Source of the DNA: Streptomyces sp. Je 1-332
Lineage (GTDB): Bacteria > Actinomycetota > Actinomycetes > Streptomycetales > Streptomycetaceae
Assembly (NCBI RefSeq): GCF_040730185.1
Contig: NZ_CP160402.1
Span: forward strand, 1,116,001-1,180,000
Direction: 5' to 3'
Length of the DNA: 64,000 bases
Both the position numbers and the translations under genes were made by a program. A model generated the notes under the pieces. It was not told the origin of the DNA and did no database searches. It saw only the letters and a program-made list of their open reading frames with translations. Shown in pieces: positions 8,111 through 16,739 of this stretch. Each line of letters opens with the position of its first letter. Within the stretch, counting starts at the first letter, position 1.

Positions 8111-8986
8111 ATGTCTTGGCTTGAATCCTTCATCCTCGGGCTCGTCCAGGGACTGACCGAGTTCCTCCCGATCTCCTCGAGCGCGCACCTGCGGCTGACC
8201 GCGGCGTTCGCGGGCTGGCACGATCCGGGGGCCGCGTTCACCGCGATCACCCAGATCGGCACCGAAGCAGCCGTGCTGATCTACTTCCGCAAGGACATCG
8301 CGCGGATCATCTCCGCGTGGTTCGGCTCCCTCCTCGGCAAGGTGCCGCGCTCGGACCACGACGCGCAGATGGGCTGGCTCGTCATCGTCGGCTCGATCCC
8401 GATCGGCGTGCTCGGCGTCACGTTCAAGGACCAGATCGAGGGCCCGTTCCGCGATCTGCGGCTCATCGCCACGACGCTGATCGTGATGGGCATCGTCCTC
8501 GGCATCGCCGACCGCCTCGCGGCCCGCGACGAGACCGGCGCCAAGCACCGCGCCGTCAAGGAGCGCAAGAGCCTCAAGGAACTGGGCGTCCGCGACGGCC
8601 TGATCTTCGGCATCTGCCAGGCGATGGCCCTGATCCCGGGCGTCTCCCGCTCCGGCGCCACCATCAGCGGCGGCCTGCTCATGGGCTACACCCGCGAGGC
8701 CGCGGCCCGCTACTCGTTCCTGCTCGCCATCCCGGCCGTACTCGCCTCCGGCGCGTTCGAACTCAAGGACGCGGGCGAGGGCGGGCACGTCTCCTGGGGC
8801 CCGACTATCTTCGCGACGATCATCGCCTTCCTCGTCGGATACGCGGTCATCGCATGGTTCATGAAGTTCATCACCACCAAGAGCTTCATGCCGTTCGTGT
8901 ACTACCGGATCGTGCTCGGCATCGTGCTGTTCGTGCTGGTCGGGATGGGTGCGCTGAGCCCGCACGCGGGCGAATCCGGCGGTTGA
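8111..8986 (+). CDS. uppP: Undecaprenyl-diphosphatase (bacitracin-resistance type)
   Basis: A 291-residue polytopic membrane enzyme that dephosphorylates undecaprenyl pyrophosphate so that the carrier lipid can be reused for peptidoglycan and glycopolymer synthesis. The two family motifs are present: GLVQGLTEFLPISSSAHL at 10-27, with Q13/E17 and H26, and PGVSRSGAT near residue 176. ATG 8111 (MSWLESFILG) is the family's standard start; an earlier in-frame GTG at 8021 would add a non-membrane prefix. A small hairpin follows 13 bases after the stop. Confidence 0.95.
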   Translation: MSWLESFILGLVQGLTEFLPISSSAHLRLTAAFAGWHDPGAAFTAITQIGTEAAVLIYFRKDIARIISAWFGSLLGKVPRSDHDAQMGWLVIVGSIPIGVLGVTFKDQIEGPFRDLRLIATTLIVMGIVLGIADRLAARDETGAKHRAVKERKSLKELGVRDGLIFGICQAMALIPGVSRSGATISGGLLMGYTREAAARYSFLLAIPAVLASGAFELKDAGEGGHVSWGPTIFATIIAFLVGYAVIAWFMKFITTKSFMPFVYYRIVLGIVLFVLVGMGALSPHAGESGG

Positions 8987-8999
8987 GGGCCGCACAGGT

Positions 9000-9023
9000 G
9001 CGCTATCTAGCATTTCCTAGCGC
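9000..9023. terminator. Small hairpin after uppP
   Basis: GCGCTA (9000-9005) pairs with TAGCGC (9018-9023) around a 12-base loop. It lies 13 bases after the uppP stop and just past the end of the opposing pseudogene frame, so it may end transcription from both sides. There is no clear U-tract. Confidence 0.4.
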
Positions 9024-9600
9024 CTGATTGCAGCACCACGCCATGATCATCTCCCACTTGTCTCCCACTCAGGAGCCGGTAGACCTGAGCTTGCCGGAGC
9101 TGGTCCAGCTGCCGGGTCCGAGGTGTTCGGTCAACGGTCTCGTAGAACCAGCCCAGCGACCGGCTGAACGGTAACTGGCGCAGGAGCTTCAGTCCGTCGG
9201 CGGTGCCGTGGGCGAGGGTGGCGGAGACTCCGTCGCCGGAGCCGTCGACCACCAGGACGGCGGCCTCGTCGAAGCCGCTGGGGTGGAAGGCGGAGGCGGC
9301 GTGCGCGATGTGGTGCTCGGCCACGGTGACCTGCCGGGGCCGCTGGTGGCCGAACAAGGCGGGGACGAGGAGTTCGGCGATCAGCTCGGCGTCCGTGCAG
9401 ATGTTGCTCGGCGTAGGCCAGGCCGGGTTGAAGGCGACGGCGATCTCGTCAACGTCGGCCAGGGTGACGCCGGCCTCGGACAGGCAGTAGGCCGCGGCCA
9501 CCGCGCAGGAGCGGGAGTCCTTGTGGTGCTTGCGCCGGGAGAAGCGCTCCTCCTCGGCGAAGGCGACCACCTTCCCGTCGATGACCAGGCAGGCGGAGGG
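9007..9600 (-). pseudogene. Carbamoyltransferase (NodU/CmcH family) remnant, truncated at both ends
   Basis: Residues encoded from about 9600 down to 9133 match the N-terminal region of O-carbamoyltransferases: PSACLVIDGKVVAFAEEERF, then the metal-binding VAEHHIAHAASAF and LVVDGSGDGVSATL. Family members start about a dozen residues earlier and run to 500-600 residues. Here the frame carries homology only to GWFYETV, then continues as unrelated sequence to a stop at 9007. The beginning has no start codon in the right place. This is a dead fragment of a gene often found in antibiotic or Nod-factor-type clusters and marks the left edge of the accessory island. Confidence 0.75.
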
Positions 9601-10050
9601 GCGCGAGCAAAGAGGCAGGAGGGGGGCGGCGGTACGGGCCGATTCGTTCCGTACCCGTCGTCCCCGATCGGCGACCGGTGTTTCCCTTCCACGGTCCTTG
9701 CCACAGCAACCTCCTCAAGGCCTGGGTTCTCCAGTGCAGAAGCGGAGTCCCGCGATGCACGAGGGCGCACATGCGCCTGCTGCATACAACCCAGCGACTG
9801 GGTTGCTCGTCAGCCTTGGAGCGGGCGGCCCTGTGCTGCCCGCAGGCGGGCCAGACCGGACATCCGCGTGCGAGCAAGTGGCAGTTCGTCTTCGGGGGGG
9901 CGGGAGCGTGATGGGCATGGACCACAGATGCCGAGCGACGGCCGACTGTGTTTCGGCCCTGCCCGAAAGTCCTGGTGACGGCCCCCGCGACCGCCTTAAC
10001 GTCGGGCCTGCCGGTCCATGAGGGCCGGCCATCGTACAAGGGGGAAGAAC
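9601..10050. other. Gap without a convincing gene; contains a tight hairpin
   Basis: No frame here shows consistent coding character or a recognisable domain. The only clear structure is CAACCCAG-CGA-CTGGGTTG (9787-9805), an 8-bp stem with a 3-base loop. The tract probably holds degenerate sequence plus the promoter of the secreted protein gene that follows. Confidence 0.5.
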
Positions 10051-10503
10051 GTGACCGTGTCCACCATGCCCGTACTCAAGCACGTCAGGACCGCGGCCAC
10101 CGTGGTGGCAATCGCGACCGCCGCCACCCTGGCGGGGCCGGCGCCCGATGCGAGCGCGGTCAGTTCGTGCCAACCCTGGTGTTCTCAGACCTGGAACAAC
10201 AGCGGGCAGGGCTTCTACGCCCTGAAGAACTGGTGCAAGAGCAGTGGAGGCACCGGCAGTTACACCACCAAGAAGCCGACCTGCAACAACCAGAAGAGGA
10301 AGTGGCTCGACCCCGGGGAGCGGACCAAGGGCACTCAGGACTGGGACGTCTTCCAGGTGAAGAAGGGACGCTGCTTCAAGGTCGACTTCGAGCTCCAGCC
10401 GGGCAGCGACTTCTCGAAGAAGTACAACCGCAAGAACAAGAAGACCATCTACGTCAAGGTCGCCAACAACGCCTTCGCCAAGGTCCGCAGCTCGATTTGC
10501 TGA
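10051..10503 (+). CDS. Small secreted cysteine-rich basic protein
   Basis: A 150-residue protein of unknown function. A Sec signal peptide occupies about 1-36 (positive start, hydrophobic TAATVVAIATAATLAG, predicted cut after DASA). The mature part has six cysteines, which could form three disulfides, and many lysines (RKNKKTIYVK), so it is a small basic exported protein. GTG 10051 follows GGGGGAAG at ideal distance; GTG 10057 and ATG 10066 are in frame alternatives. It stands alone in the accessory island. Confidence 0.75.
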   Translation: MTVSTMPVLKHVRTAATVVAIATAATLAGPAPDASAVSSCQPWCSQTWNNSGQGFYALKNWCKSSGGTGSYTTKKPTCNNQKRKWLDPGERTKGTQDWDVFQVKKGRCFKVDFELQPGSDFSKKYNRKNKKTIYVKVANNAFAKVRSSIC

Positions 10504-10642
10504 CCCGGCCTCGAGCGTCGCAACAGGTACGTGGGCAAAGCGGCTCGCGATGCCTGCGCCGTGCAACCCTGGCAACCGTTGCGCCCGGCAGGACCACGAG
10601 CGAGGCCCGCACGCACGACATCCGCACCGCTACGACCCGGCC

Positions 10643-10936
10643 ATGATCCCGGTGCGGCAGACCGTCCCCGCGCATGCGCCCCCTGACATCGTGCAGACCC
10701 AGCGCGCCTGGACCCACACCTACAACGCTCTCGCCCAGGCCCCCGCCACCGGCAACACGGCCCTGCGCCGACGGCTCATCGATCTGTCGCGCCGCCTGGT
10801 CCAGGATGTGCCCCGCGCCCAGCTCGCCGACCCGCCCCGCCGCACCCGGCCTGGTCAAGCAGGCATGACGAGAGGCGACCTCCCACCCGAAGGCTACGGG
10901 CCGCCGTCAGACGCGGCGGAACATACAGATCCGTGA
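10643..10936 (+). CDS. Small helical hypothetical protein
   Basis: A 97-residue frame starting MIPVRQTVPAHAPP. The central part (AWTHTYNALAQAP then TALRRRLIDLSRRL) is predicted helical and has normal Streptomyces codon use. No signal peptide or domain is recognised. Its 3' end overlaps the convergent gene by 30 bases, which weakens the last ten residues. Possibly a plasmid- or island-borne orphan. Confidence 0.45.
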   Translation: MIPVRQTVPAHAPPDIVQTQRAWTHTYNALAQAPATGNTALRRRLIDLSRRLVQDVPRAQLADPPRRTRPGQAGMTRGDLPPEGYGPPSDAAEHTDP

Positions 10937-11167
10937 GACCCGCTCACCGGTCAGAGCTTTGCCCTCGGCCGCAGCCATGTTGGTCAGTTGCCAGCCCTGT
11001 TGCTCGACAGCCTGGATCTGGTTGGCCATACCGGTCATAGGCGCGGTGGCCTTGCTGTTGGTGTTGGCCTCGATGAACTTGTAGACGAGGACGTAATCGC
11101 CCTTGTCCCGCGCCTCGCGGGCACGCTTGCCGGCCTCGGTCGCCTTGGCGTCGTTGATGAACCCCAC
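10907..11167 (-). CDS. Small conserved-looking hypothetical protein
   Basis: An 86-residue soluble protein beginning MGFINDAKATEAGKRAREA. It has an N-terminal amphipathic helix, a middle VYKFIEANTNS, and a C terminus with IQAVEQQGWQLTNMAAAEGK that resembles the compact alpha-beta shape of DUF4177-like proteins; that link is tentative. GTG 11167 is preceded by AGGGGG five bases upstream. It shares the strand and flavour of the island genes but not an obvious operon. Confidence 0.65.
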   Translation of the reverse strand: MGFINDAKATEAGKRAREARDKGDYVLVYKFIEANTNSKATAPMTGMANQIQAVEQQGWQLTNMAAAEGKALTGERVSRICMFRRV

Positions 11168-11416
11168 GGGTACCCCCTGGTGCGTGGTGATGAGAGGGAC
11201 TCAGGGTGCCGGAGCCTCGTGGTCATCTGCGCGGCTGTCGCTGATCTGTGACATGTAGAAGGCCCGCACAGGGGCGGGCCTGTTCTTTGCGGGCATGACG
11301 GATCTGCGGTTCAGTGTGGGATGTGATCGGTCCGAATGCCACCACGGGCGCGCGGTGCCATGGCATGTCGAAGCCCCGCCCGGAACCACCAAGCGGCGCT
11401 AATTCGTGTACGGAAG

Positions 11417-11977
11417 CTACAGCCCCTGCACCGCGATGTCCGTGATCTTCACGGATACCTTCGTGCCGGCCGATGCCGTGCTGAGCATTGTCTGCGTGTA
11501 GTCGAGAGTCGTCCCGTCCGACAATTCGCCCGTCTCAATCACCGGCCCGGAATCGTCACCCGAGATCTCGTATGTGATGTCGTACACCGCGTCAGGATCG
11601 AGATTCTCAGTCGGGCCGACGTACGACAGGTTCGGCTCCACCGTTAGATTGCAGCCCGCCGAGCCGAAACACTGCCGCTCCGTCGTGCGCAGCGTCATGG
11701 TGAAGTCGTCGATGGCCGGCGTCCCGTACGTCGGCTCCACGTCTGCCTCCTCTGCAAGAGCAGTCTCAGCGGCCTCGCTCGAAGTGCTCGATGCGGTGGC
11801 GGTGGCCGCCTTGCCGTCGTCCCTGGACTGCACGACAAAGACGCCGGTCGTCACAACTGCTGCGATGACAGCGGCAGCTGCTCCGATGATGACCGTGTTA
11901 CTGCCTCGCTCCCGCGTTGGCGGTGCAGGCTGCCGGGGTGGGAGTTCAGGCTGTGGTGGTGGCGCGAGATTGCTCAT
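11417..11977 (-). CDS. Single-pass membrane protein with exported domain
   Basis: A 186-residue protein of unknown function. Residues 1-25 are Pro-rich and cytoplasmic. One helix spans about 28-50 (NTVIIGAAAAVIAAVVTTGVF). A Ser/Thr/Ala/Glu linker follows, then a ~110-residue exported domain with two cysteines (RQCFGSAGCNLTV) that may form a disulfide. ATG 11977 has AGGGGG just upstream. The plan recalls the tandem paralogs at the window start, but the sequences are unrelated. Confidence 0.75.
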   Translation of the reverse strand: MSNLAPPPQPELPPRQPAPPTRERGSNTVIIGAAAAVIAAVVTTGVFVVQSRDDGKAATATASSTSSEAAETALAEEADVEPTYGTPAIDDFTMTLRTTERQCFGSAGCNLTVEPNLSYVGPTENLDPDAVYDITYEISGDDSGPVIETGELSDGTTLDYTQTMLSTASAGTKVSVKITDIAVQGL

Positions 11978-12446
11978 GGATCCCCCTGCGGTTGTGCCCT
12001 GTCTGGGCATGATGAGGCCCTATGCAGGGTGCGTGAAGGTGAAGTGTCTGGTTCGTGACAGAGAGGGAAGCTGTGCCGCACCCGGAAGAAGTACAAATGA
12101 TCACCCCGATACGAAGTCACCAACCCAGATCGCGCCTGCGCGATTGATACGGCCGCGAGCCCTGTAACACCTGCGCTGGAGGCAGATGCCGCACCAGGCG
12201 CCCATCTTCAGGTCGCGACCGTACCGGCTCGACTTCTTGGTGGCGCCGGTGGGACGAGGACGATGCGCCGCCGGTCTGCGCGAGCGGCAAGTAGGCGGCG
12301 CCGAACAAGCGTTGCCCGGGCTCGCTGCCGTCGGTGTGACCGCCCATCACAGGCGCTTCGCAGCGCAGCTAAGGCTGAGGGTTGTGATCCCTGAGCTTGT
12401 CGGACCCGCTGGACGGGTGAGTCATTGGACTGCATGCTCATCGTTT
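11978..12446. other. Intergenic tract of 469 bases with one weak minus-strand ORF
   Basis: No full gene is convincing. On the minus strand 12101-12205 could encode 34 residues starting MGAWCGICLQRRCYRARGRI, with a CxxC pair and many arginines, possibly the end of a decayed zinc-binding protein. The plus-strand frame leading into the 12447 gene is open but has no coding character before its ATG. Confidence 0.4.
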
Positions 12447-13388
12447 ATGGAAGACGCGTCCGAGGCTGAGCCTCAAGAAAATGCTGGTCAGGCGACGCCC
12501 CGAAATGCCCGGACACTACGCATCGTTATCGCCCTCGCGGTCTCGGGCGGCGCGGCCGCAATCATCTGGTGGCTAGCAGTCGATCACCCGGATCTGCTGG
12601 AGACCGGCGTGGGGGTGGCTCCCTTAGCGGCGGTGGCCGGTGTGGTCATCTCACTCAGGCAGATGTTTGTCGAACGACGCGCTGAGGCGATGCGGATCTC
12701 TGTAGGGCGGGAGCGTGTCCGTGAAGCCGAGGAGGGCCTTGAAGCCGCACTACGGCCGGGCGTAACTTTCGATGGCGGTTTGGTGGTTCACGGGGACCTT
12801 GTGCTGCCGCATCCCGATGAGCGTGGCGCCGACGAGGGGCGGGGCGCGGAGGGTATCGACCCGGCGGATGCTGCGGACGAGGTCGCTGACCGTCTCCGCT
12901 CTGCGGCTACCGGTACGCCCAGACTTACGCTGCCTGAGTTGTGGACGGTGACCCATCGACGCCTGGACCTGTACCACGAGATTGCACTCGGACAGGCTGC
13001 GCGCTCGTTCCGCAACGCTCAGGTGGCCATGGTTCTCGGCTTCGTACTCCTTGTCGCCTTCGTGGTCGTCGCCTTGCAGGCCAGCACAACTGCCGGAAGC
13101 GTGGTTGCTGGGGGCCTGGGAGCTGTTGCGGCAGGACTGGCTGGTTACGTGAGTCGTACATTCGTGCGCTCCCAAGAGGCTGCGGCCGGGCACTTGCGTG
13201 CCTACTTCGATCAGCCGCTGGAATTCTCCCGGTACCTCGCTGCCGAACGGCTCGTCGCCGATTCGAAGCTCAGCGATGAGCAGCGGGCTGGAGTGGTCAC
13301 GGCTCTGGCTCAGGCGATGATCGCCGGGCCCAACACACCCCCGGACGCAAGTGGTTCACCGAACGGGAACAGTGGAGGCGCCACCTAG
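12447..13388 (+). CDS. Four-helix membrane protein with a TRADD-N-associated-type two-helix domain
   Basis: A 313-residue protein. Helices lie at about 24-45 (IVIALAVSGGAAAIIWW) and 53-73 (GVGVAPLAAVAGVVI); a soluble acidic segment of ~100 residues follows; then a second pair of helices (VAMVLGFVLLVAFVVVAL and VVAGGLGAVAAGLAGYV). The stretch LYHEIALGQAARSFRNAQ ahead of the third helix and the tail after the fourth match what I recall of the two-helix domain found beside TRADD-N and other effector-associated modules in bacterial conflict systems. ATG 12447 gives the first helix directly. It converges on the VMAP operon, which makes a membrane-acting or anchoring role in that system plausible. 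The domain assignment needs an HMM search. Confidence 0.7.
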   Translation: MEDASEAEPQENAGQATPRNARTLRIVIALAVSGGAAAIIWWLAVDHPDLLETGVGVAPLAAVAGVVISLRQMFVERRAEAMRISVGRERVREAEEGLEAALRPGVTFDGGLVVHGDLVLPHPDERGADEGRGAEGIDPADAADEVADRLRSAATGTPRLTLPELWTVTHRRLDLYHEIALGQAARSFRNAQVAMVLGFVLLVAFVVVALQASTTAGSVVAGGLGAVAAGLAGYVSRTFVRSQEAAAGHLRAYFDQPLEFSRYLAAERLVADSKLSDEQRAGVVTALAQAMIAGPNTPPDASGSPNGNSGGAT

Positions 13389-13580
13389 AAACCGTACTTG
13401 GCTGCATCGCCGATGAATTGATCATGCTGGATCGATCCGTCGAAGAAGCACGCGCCGGGCTGACGGGCTCGACAGCGAGGAGTACGAGCAGCGGGCTTGC
13501 TGAATCTGCTGTGACTCTGCCGTGGGGAAGCTGTTTGTTTCCAAGACAGGAAGCCGCACGAGGACGTGTCCGCCTCATGC
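13338..13580 (+). pseudogene. Frame-shifted coding-like remnant after the 12447 gene
   Basis: In a frame different from the 12447 gene, the DNA reads like protein: KWFTEREQWRRHLETVLGC, then DELIMLDRSVEEARAG. The reading then seems to jump frame to LDSEEYEQRAC and again to KLFVSKTG. None forms an intact gene. It looks like a decayed helical protein whose 5' part is now overlapped by the end of the membrane protein gene. Confidence 0.3.
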
Positions 13581-13637
13581 CGCAGGGCTTCCGAGAAGGG
13601 GCTGCGCCTCGACCGGGTCCGTGAGAAGCGTTGGCAG

Positions 13638-15707
13638 CTATCTGATCCAGCTCTGCAGAGACCCTGTGATCTCGGAGAGAGTTGCTCCCGCTTTGACCAT
13701 ACGGGCGAGATCTCGGACGTGTTCAGGACTGGTGGTGACCTTCAAGCCGCTCGCCACCAGGTAGGAATAGGCGGCTGATAAGGCGAAGCGTGTGTTGTTG
13801 CTCTCCAGGGCCGGAACATGGAGCAGCTGCTGCATGAGGACTGCCGCGCGCTCGGCGGGGGTGCGGTATACGGGTGTGTCGAAGATCTTTGCCTGCAAGC
13901 GGCTGACTGCAGCCGTCAGTGATCCCCAGTCAGTGACTTGCGGATCCCCGGGCGTGCTCCGCTCGGCGACCATGAGCAGCCAGGCAAGGTCGATGGCGAG
14001 TGGGCCCGCTGTTCTGGGCCGGGCTGGCGGTTCGGGTGCTACGGCCGGTTCGGGTGCCACAACCGGTTCGGGTACTGCGGCCGGTTCGACCGCGTCGGCT
14101 GAGTCGGATGCTGCTGCGGCCGGTTCGGGGCTTGGAGTGCTGGGACCGGTATCGCGCCCGAGTCGGATCAGCAAGGACTGCCCGACGTGCGCGAAGGGCT
14201 GTGGTCGGGACGCAGGCGTGGGTTGCTGAGAGGACGTCATCAGCCAGGCCGGAAAGTCAGGCGAACGACCCACCAGATATTCCATTTGCTCGCCGACACG
14301 GCGACTGCACGAGAGCAGTTCGGTCGTGGGAACCATGTCCAGAAGCAGGTCCTTGGCCTCGGCGGTGACGTCGAAGTAGCGATGTCTGATGTCGGCCGAC
14401 GGCTGCGCCGCATGGGGAAGGGGGGCCAGCAGGCCGCTGAGGAAGACTTCGGCCAAGGCGGAGGTGGGGAGACGGCCGGGGAGACAGGAGTGGACCAGTT
14501 GCATGACCGGCATGGTCAAGGGCGCCATCGCTGCGAGGTAGGCGGCGAGCCGTACGGATTGGGGGGAGGCGGTGCGGGTGAAGGCGAGCGGTGCGGTGGC
14601 GGGAGGGGTCCGGGTGGTATTGCGGGGTTCCCAGATCCTCAGCGGAACGGGTCGGCCGAGGGTCGTGACCGCGTCAGCCCATGAGGCGAGGCCGGGCGGG
14701 GTCAGTTCGAGCACGGGGATGGGGACTGTGGCGGCTTGTGCGACTGCCGACGGCAGGATCGGGTGGGTCACCTGCCAGTCGGTGTTGGGGGCTCCGGCGC
14801 GTGGCGTCGTGATGTGCCAGGTCTCTGCCGTTACCCCGGTGCCTGCCCACAAGGAGCGCGGCAGGACATGGATCAACGCGGTGGGTCCTGCGGTGCCCCA
14901 GCTCCGCAGGACGGTCTGCATCCGGCCGTCCTGCCAGGCGGGGGCGGTTCCGTCGGTGACCACGATGACCATCGTGCGCCCGGAGGGGTCCGTCACGCAC
15001 CGCGGGGACAGGGTCTGGGCGCCGTCGCCGGCCCATGGGCGGGTGAGAGAGATGGACCACGGATTTCCGTGGCGCACCTGATGGACTTCGATCTGTCGGA
15101 AGGCGCCGCTGCGTTCGAAGAGGGCGCGGAGTTCACCGACATGGCGTTCCCACAGCAGCATCGAGTCCGCGCTGTCGATGATGAGCGCCAGCCGGAGCCA
15201 GCGTTCTGGCCGGGGGCGTAGGACGACCTGGGGCATCTGGGTGTCGGCCTGGGCTGCGGCGGTGGCTTCTTCGGCCAGTTCGGTCGCCCAGGTACTGGGA
15301 ATGCGGCGCTTGAGCGGGTGCAGGGCACGACCGAAGGCAAGGTCGCTGCCGAGAGCTTTCAGTCCGGGGACTCGCAGCTCAAGTTCTCTGCTGTTCCCGC
15401 TGGGCCGAGCGCCGGTCAGAGGAACCAGGCCTGCCGGGTGCGTACTTGACTCCGTGCCGGAGGACGAGGGACCTGCAACGTGATTGCTTCTTCGGGACGG
15501 TGGGGCGGGCGGGGTGAGGTCACCGGGCTCGGCGGGAGGGCGGCCAGGGGAACGGCAGGCGGCTTGCTGCGCTTTGGCCCATTGCGCGGCCAGTAGGGTG
15601 TTCGGGCCCTGTGGCAGGCGGGAGAGCAGCCACAGAGTGTCCAGGAGTTCCTCGTCGCCGAAGGGGACGCCGGCAGTGCTCAGGACCTGTTGCAACTCCC
15701 GGAACAT
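13638..15707 (-). CDS. SAV_2336-type protein, vWA-like component of a vWA-MoxR-VMAP system
   Basis: A 689-residue soluble protein of the SAV_2336-related family known from actinomycetes. N-terminal ~70 residues (LQQVLSTAGVPFGDEELLDTLWL) are helical; a Pro/Ser linker follows. The central domain at about 165-330 starts RLALIIDSADSMLLW, where DSADS sits where a vWA MIDAS motif DxSxS would be, with one serine replaced. A helical region follows, then an Ala/Pro/Glu linker and a C-terminal helical domain (AIDLAWLLMVAERS). ATG 15707 is preferred over GTG 15710; GGGAGAG lies upstream. It abuts the MoxR gene, so the two are translationally coupled. The vWA assignment is inferred from fold cues and context. 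Confidence 0.8.
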   Translation of the reverse strand: MFRELQQVLSTAGVPFGDEELLDTLWLLSRLPQGPNTLLAAQWAKAQQAACRSPGRPPAEPGDLTPPAPPSRRSNHVAGPSSSGTESSTHPAGLVPLTGARPSGNSRELELRVPGLKALGSDLAFGRALHPLKRRIPSTWATELAEEATAAAQADTQMPQVVLRPRPERWLRLALIIDSADSMLLWERHVGELRALFERSGAFRQIEVHQVRHGNPWSISLTRPWAGDGAQTLSPRCVTDPSGRTMVIVVTDGTAPAWQDGRMQTVLRSWGTAGPTALIHVLPRSLWAGTGVTAETWHITTPRAGAPNTDWQVTHPILPSAVAQAATVPIPVLELTPPGLASWADAVTTLGRPVPLRIWEPRNTTRTPPATAPLAFTRTASPQSVRLAAYLAAMAPLTMPVMQLVHSCLPGRLPTSALAEVFLSGLLAPLPHAAQPSADIRHRYFDVTAEAKDLLLDMVPTTELLSCSRRVGEQMEYLVGRSPDFPAWLMTSSQQPTPASRPQPFAHVGQSLLIRLGRDTGPSTPSPEPAAAASDSADAVEPAAVPEPVVAPEPAVAPEPPARPRTAGPLAIDLAWLLMVAERSTPGDPQVTDWGSLTAAVSRLQAKIFDTPVYRTPAERAAVLMQQLLHVPALESNNTRFALSAAYSYLVASGLKVTTSPEHVRDLARMVKAGATLSEITGSLQSWIR

Positions 15708-15710
15708 CAC

Positions 15711-16739
15711 TCACTCTCCCGCGTTGAGCCTGTGCAGCACGGTCTTCAGCAAACCCTCCGGGTCGTCGAGGCTGAGTCCTCCCAGACGGAGGAACACGGC
15801 GTTGAGCAGTTGGTCGGTGGCGAGTTCCCCCACCGCGCGCCGTGCCATGAAGGTCTCCACCAGATCGCCTACGGCGTCCAGTACGTCCTCGCCGAGATGA
15901 TGACTGATGATTTCCTTGAGCTGCGAGTCGCTGGGATCGGCCAGGTGCAGCGGCAGGCAACGGCGCCGCAAGGCCGGCGGGAAGTCACGCTCGCCGTTGC
16001 TGGTGATCACCACGACCGGAAACTGTGTGCAGGTGATGTAGCCGCGCTCCACGGCCGCGCGTCCGCCGTGGTCAGCGGTGAAGACCTCGACGTTGGGTTG
16101 CGTTTCGGGCAGGCGGGACAGCTCGGGGATCTCGAAGCTGCCTTCCTCGAACACCGTGAGGAGATCGTTGGGAAGGTCTACGTCTCCCTTGTCGAGTTCG
16201 TCGATGAGAAGAACCCGGGGTTTACCTGCCGGCACCAGCGCAGTGCCGAGCGGTCCGAGTCTCACGAAGTCGCCGATGGGCGGTGGCGCCTGGCCGTCGG
16301 TACGGGGAAGATTACTTTCCTGGAGGCGGCCGATGGCGTCGTACCGGTAGAGCGCCTCCTGCAGTGTGGAGCGGCTGTTCACCGACCAGCGAAGGACCTT
16401 GCCCAGGTCCAGTTCGTCCGCGATGGCCTGGGCCAGTGAGGTCTTGCCGACGCCAGGATGACCGGTGACCAGCAGAGGGCGGCGCAGGTGCAGGGCGGCG
16501 TTGACCACTTCGGTCTCGGGGTGCCCGATGACGTAACCGGCCCTGCGATCCGTTGGGGCCCCGCTCTCCCCGTCACGTCGGGCGATTCGGGCGGCACCGA
16601 AACGGCGCCAGGGTGGGGCCGCGGGAAAGGAAACGCCGGTACGTTTCTCGCCGGTGCCGCGGAAGATCTGCCATGGGGTCTCGTCGGCCGGGGCGGACGT
16701 GTCCCTGCCCTCGGAGTGGGGGTCGGCCTGGCTGGTCAT
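15711..16739 (-). CDS. MoxR-family AAA+ ATPase
   Basis: A 342-residue AAA+ ATPase. Walker A is GHPGVGKT (93-100), Walker B VLLIDELD (176-183), sensor 1 lies in VVVITSNGERDFP, and the arginine-rich PALRRRCL follows as in MoxR ATPases. Such proteins remodel or activate a partner vWA protein using ATP. The first ~65 residues are a linker that includes WQIFRGTGEKR. Its ATG overlaps the stop of the caspase/VMAP gene (ATGA) and its stop is followed within a few bases by the SAV_2336 start, so the three subunits are made together. Confidence 0.92.
   Translation of the reverse strand: MTSQADPHSEGRDTSAPADETPWQIFRGTGEKRTGVSFPAAPPWRRFGAARIARRDGESGAPTDRRAGYVIGHPETEVVNAALHLRRPLLVTGHPGVGKTSLAQAIADELDLGKVLRWSVNSRSTLQEALYRYDAIGRLQESNLPRTDGQAPPPIGDFVRLGPLGTALVPAGKPRVLLIDELDKGDVDLPNDLLTVFEEGSFEIPELSRLPETQPNVEVFTADHGGRAAVERGYITCTQFPVVVITSNGERDFPPALRRRCLPLHLADPSDSQLKEIISHHLGEDVLDAVGDLVETFMARRAVGELATDQLLNAVFLRLGGLSLDDPEGLLKTVLHRLNAGE

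Noticed and set aside
9000..9060. attL/attR-type attachment site at the island edge
   Set aside because: The palindrome has no second copy near 22300 and no integrase or tRNA gene is present.
9948..10646. Open frame overlapping the secreted protein gene
   Set aside because: Arg/Gln-rich product in another frame of the secreted gene; no start context and no protein character.
14000..14170. GGTTCGGGT repeats in the SAV_2336 gene as a regulatory repeat
   Set aside because: They simply encode the Pro/Glu/Ala linker of the protein (EPAVAPEP units).
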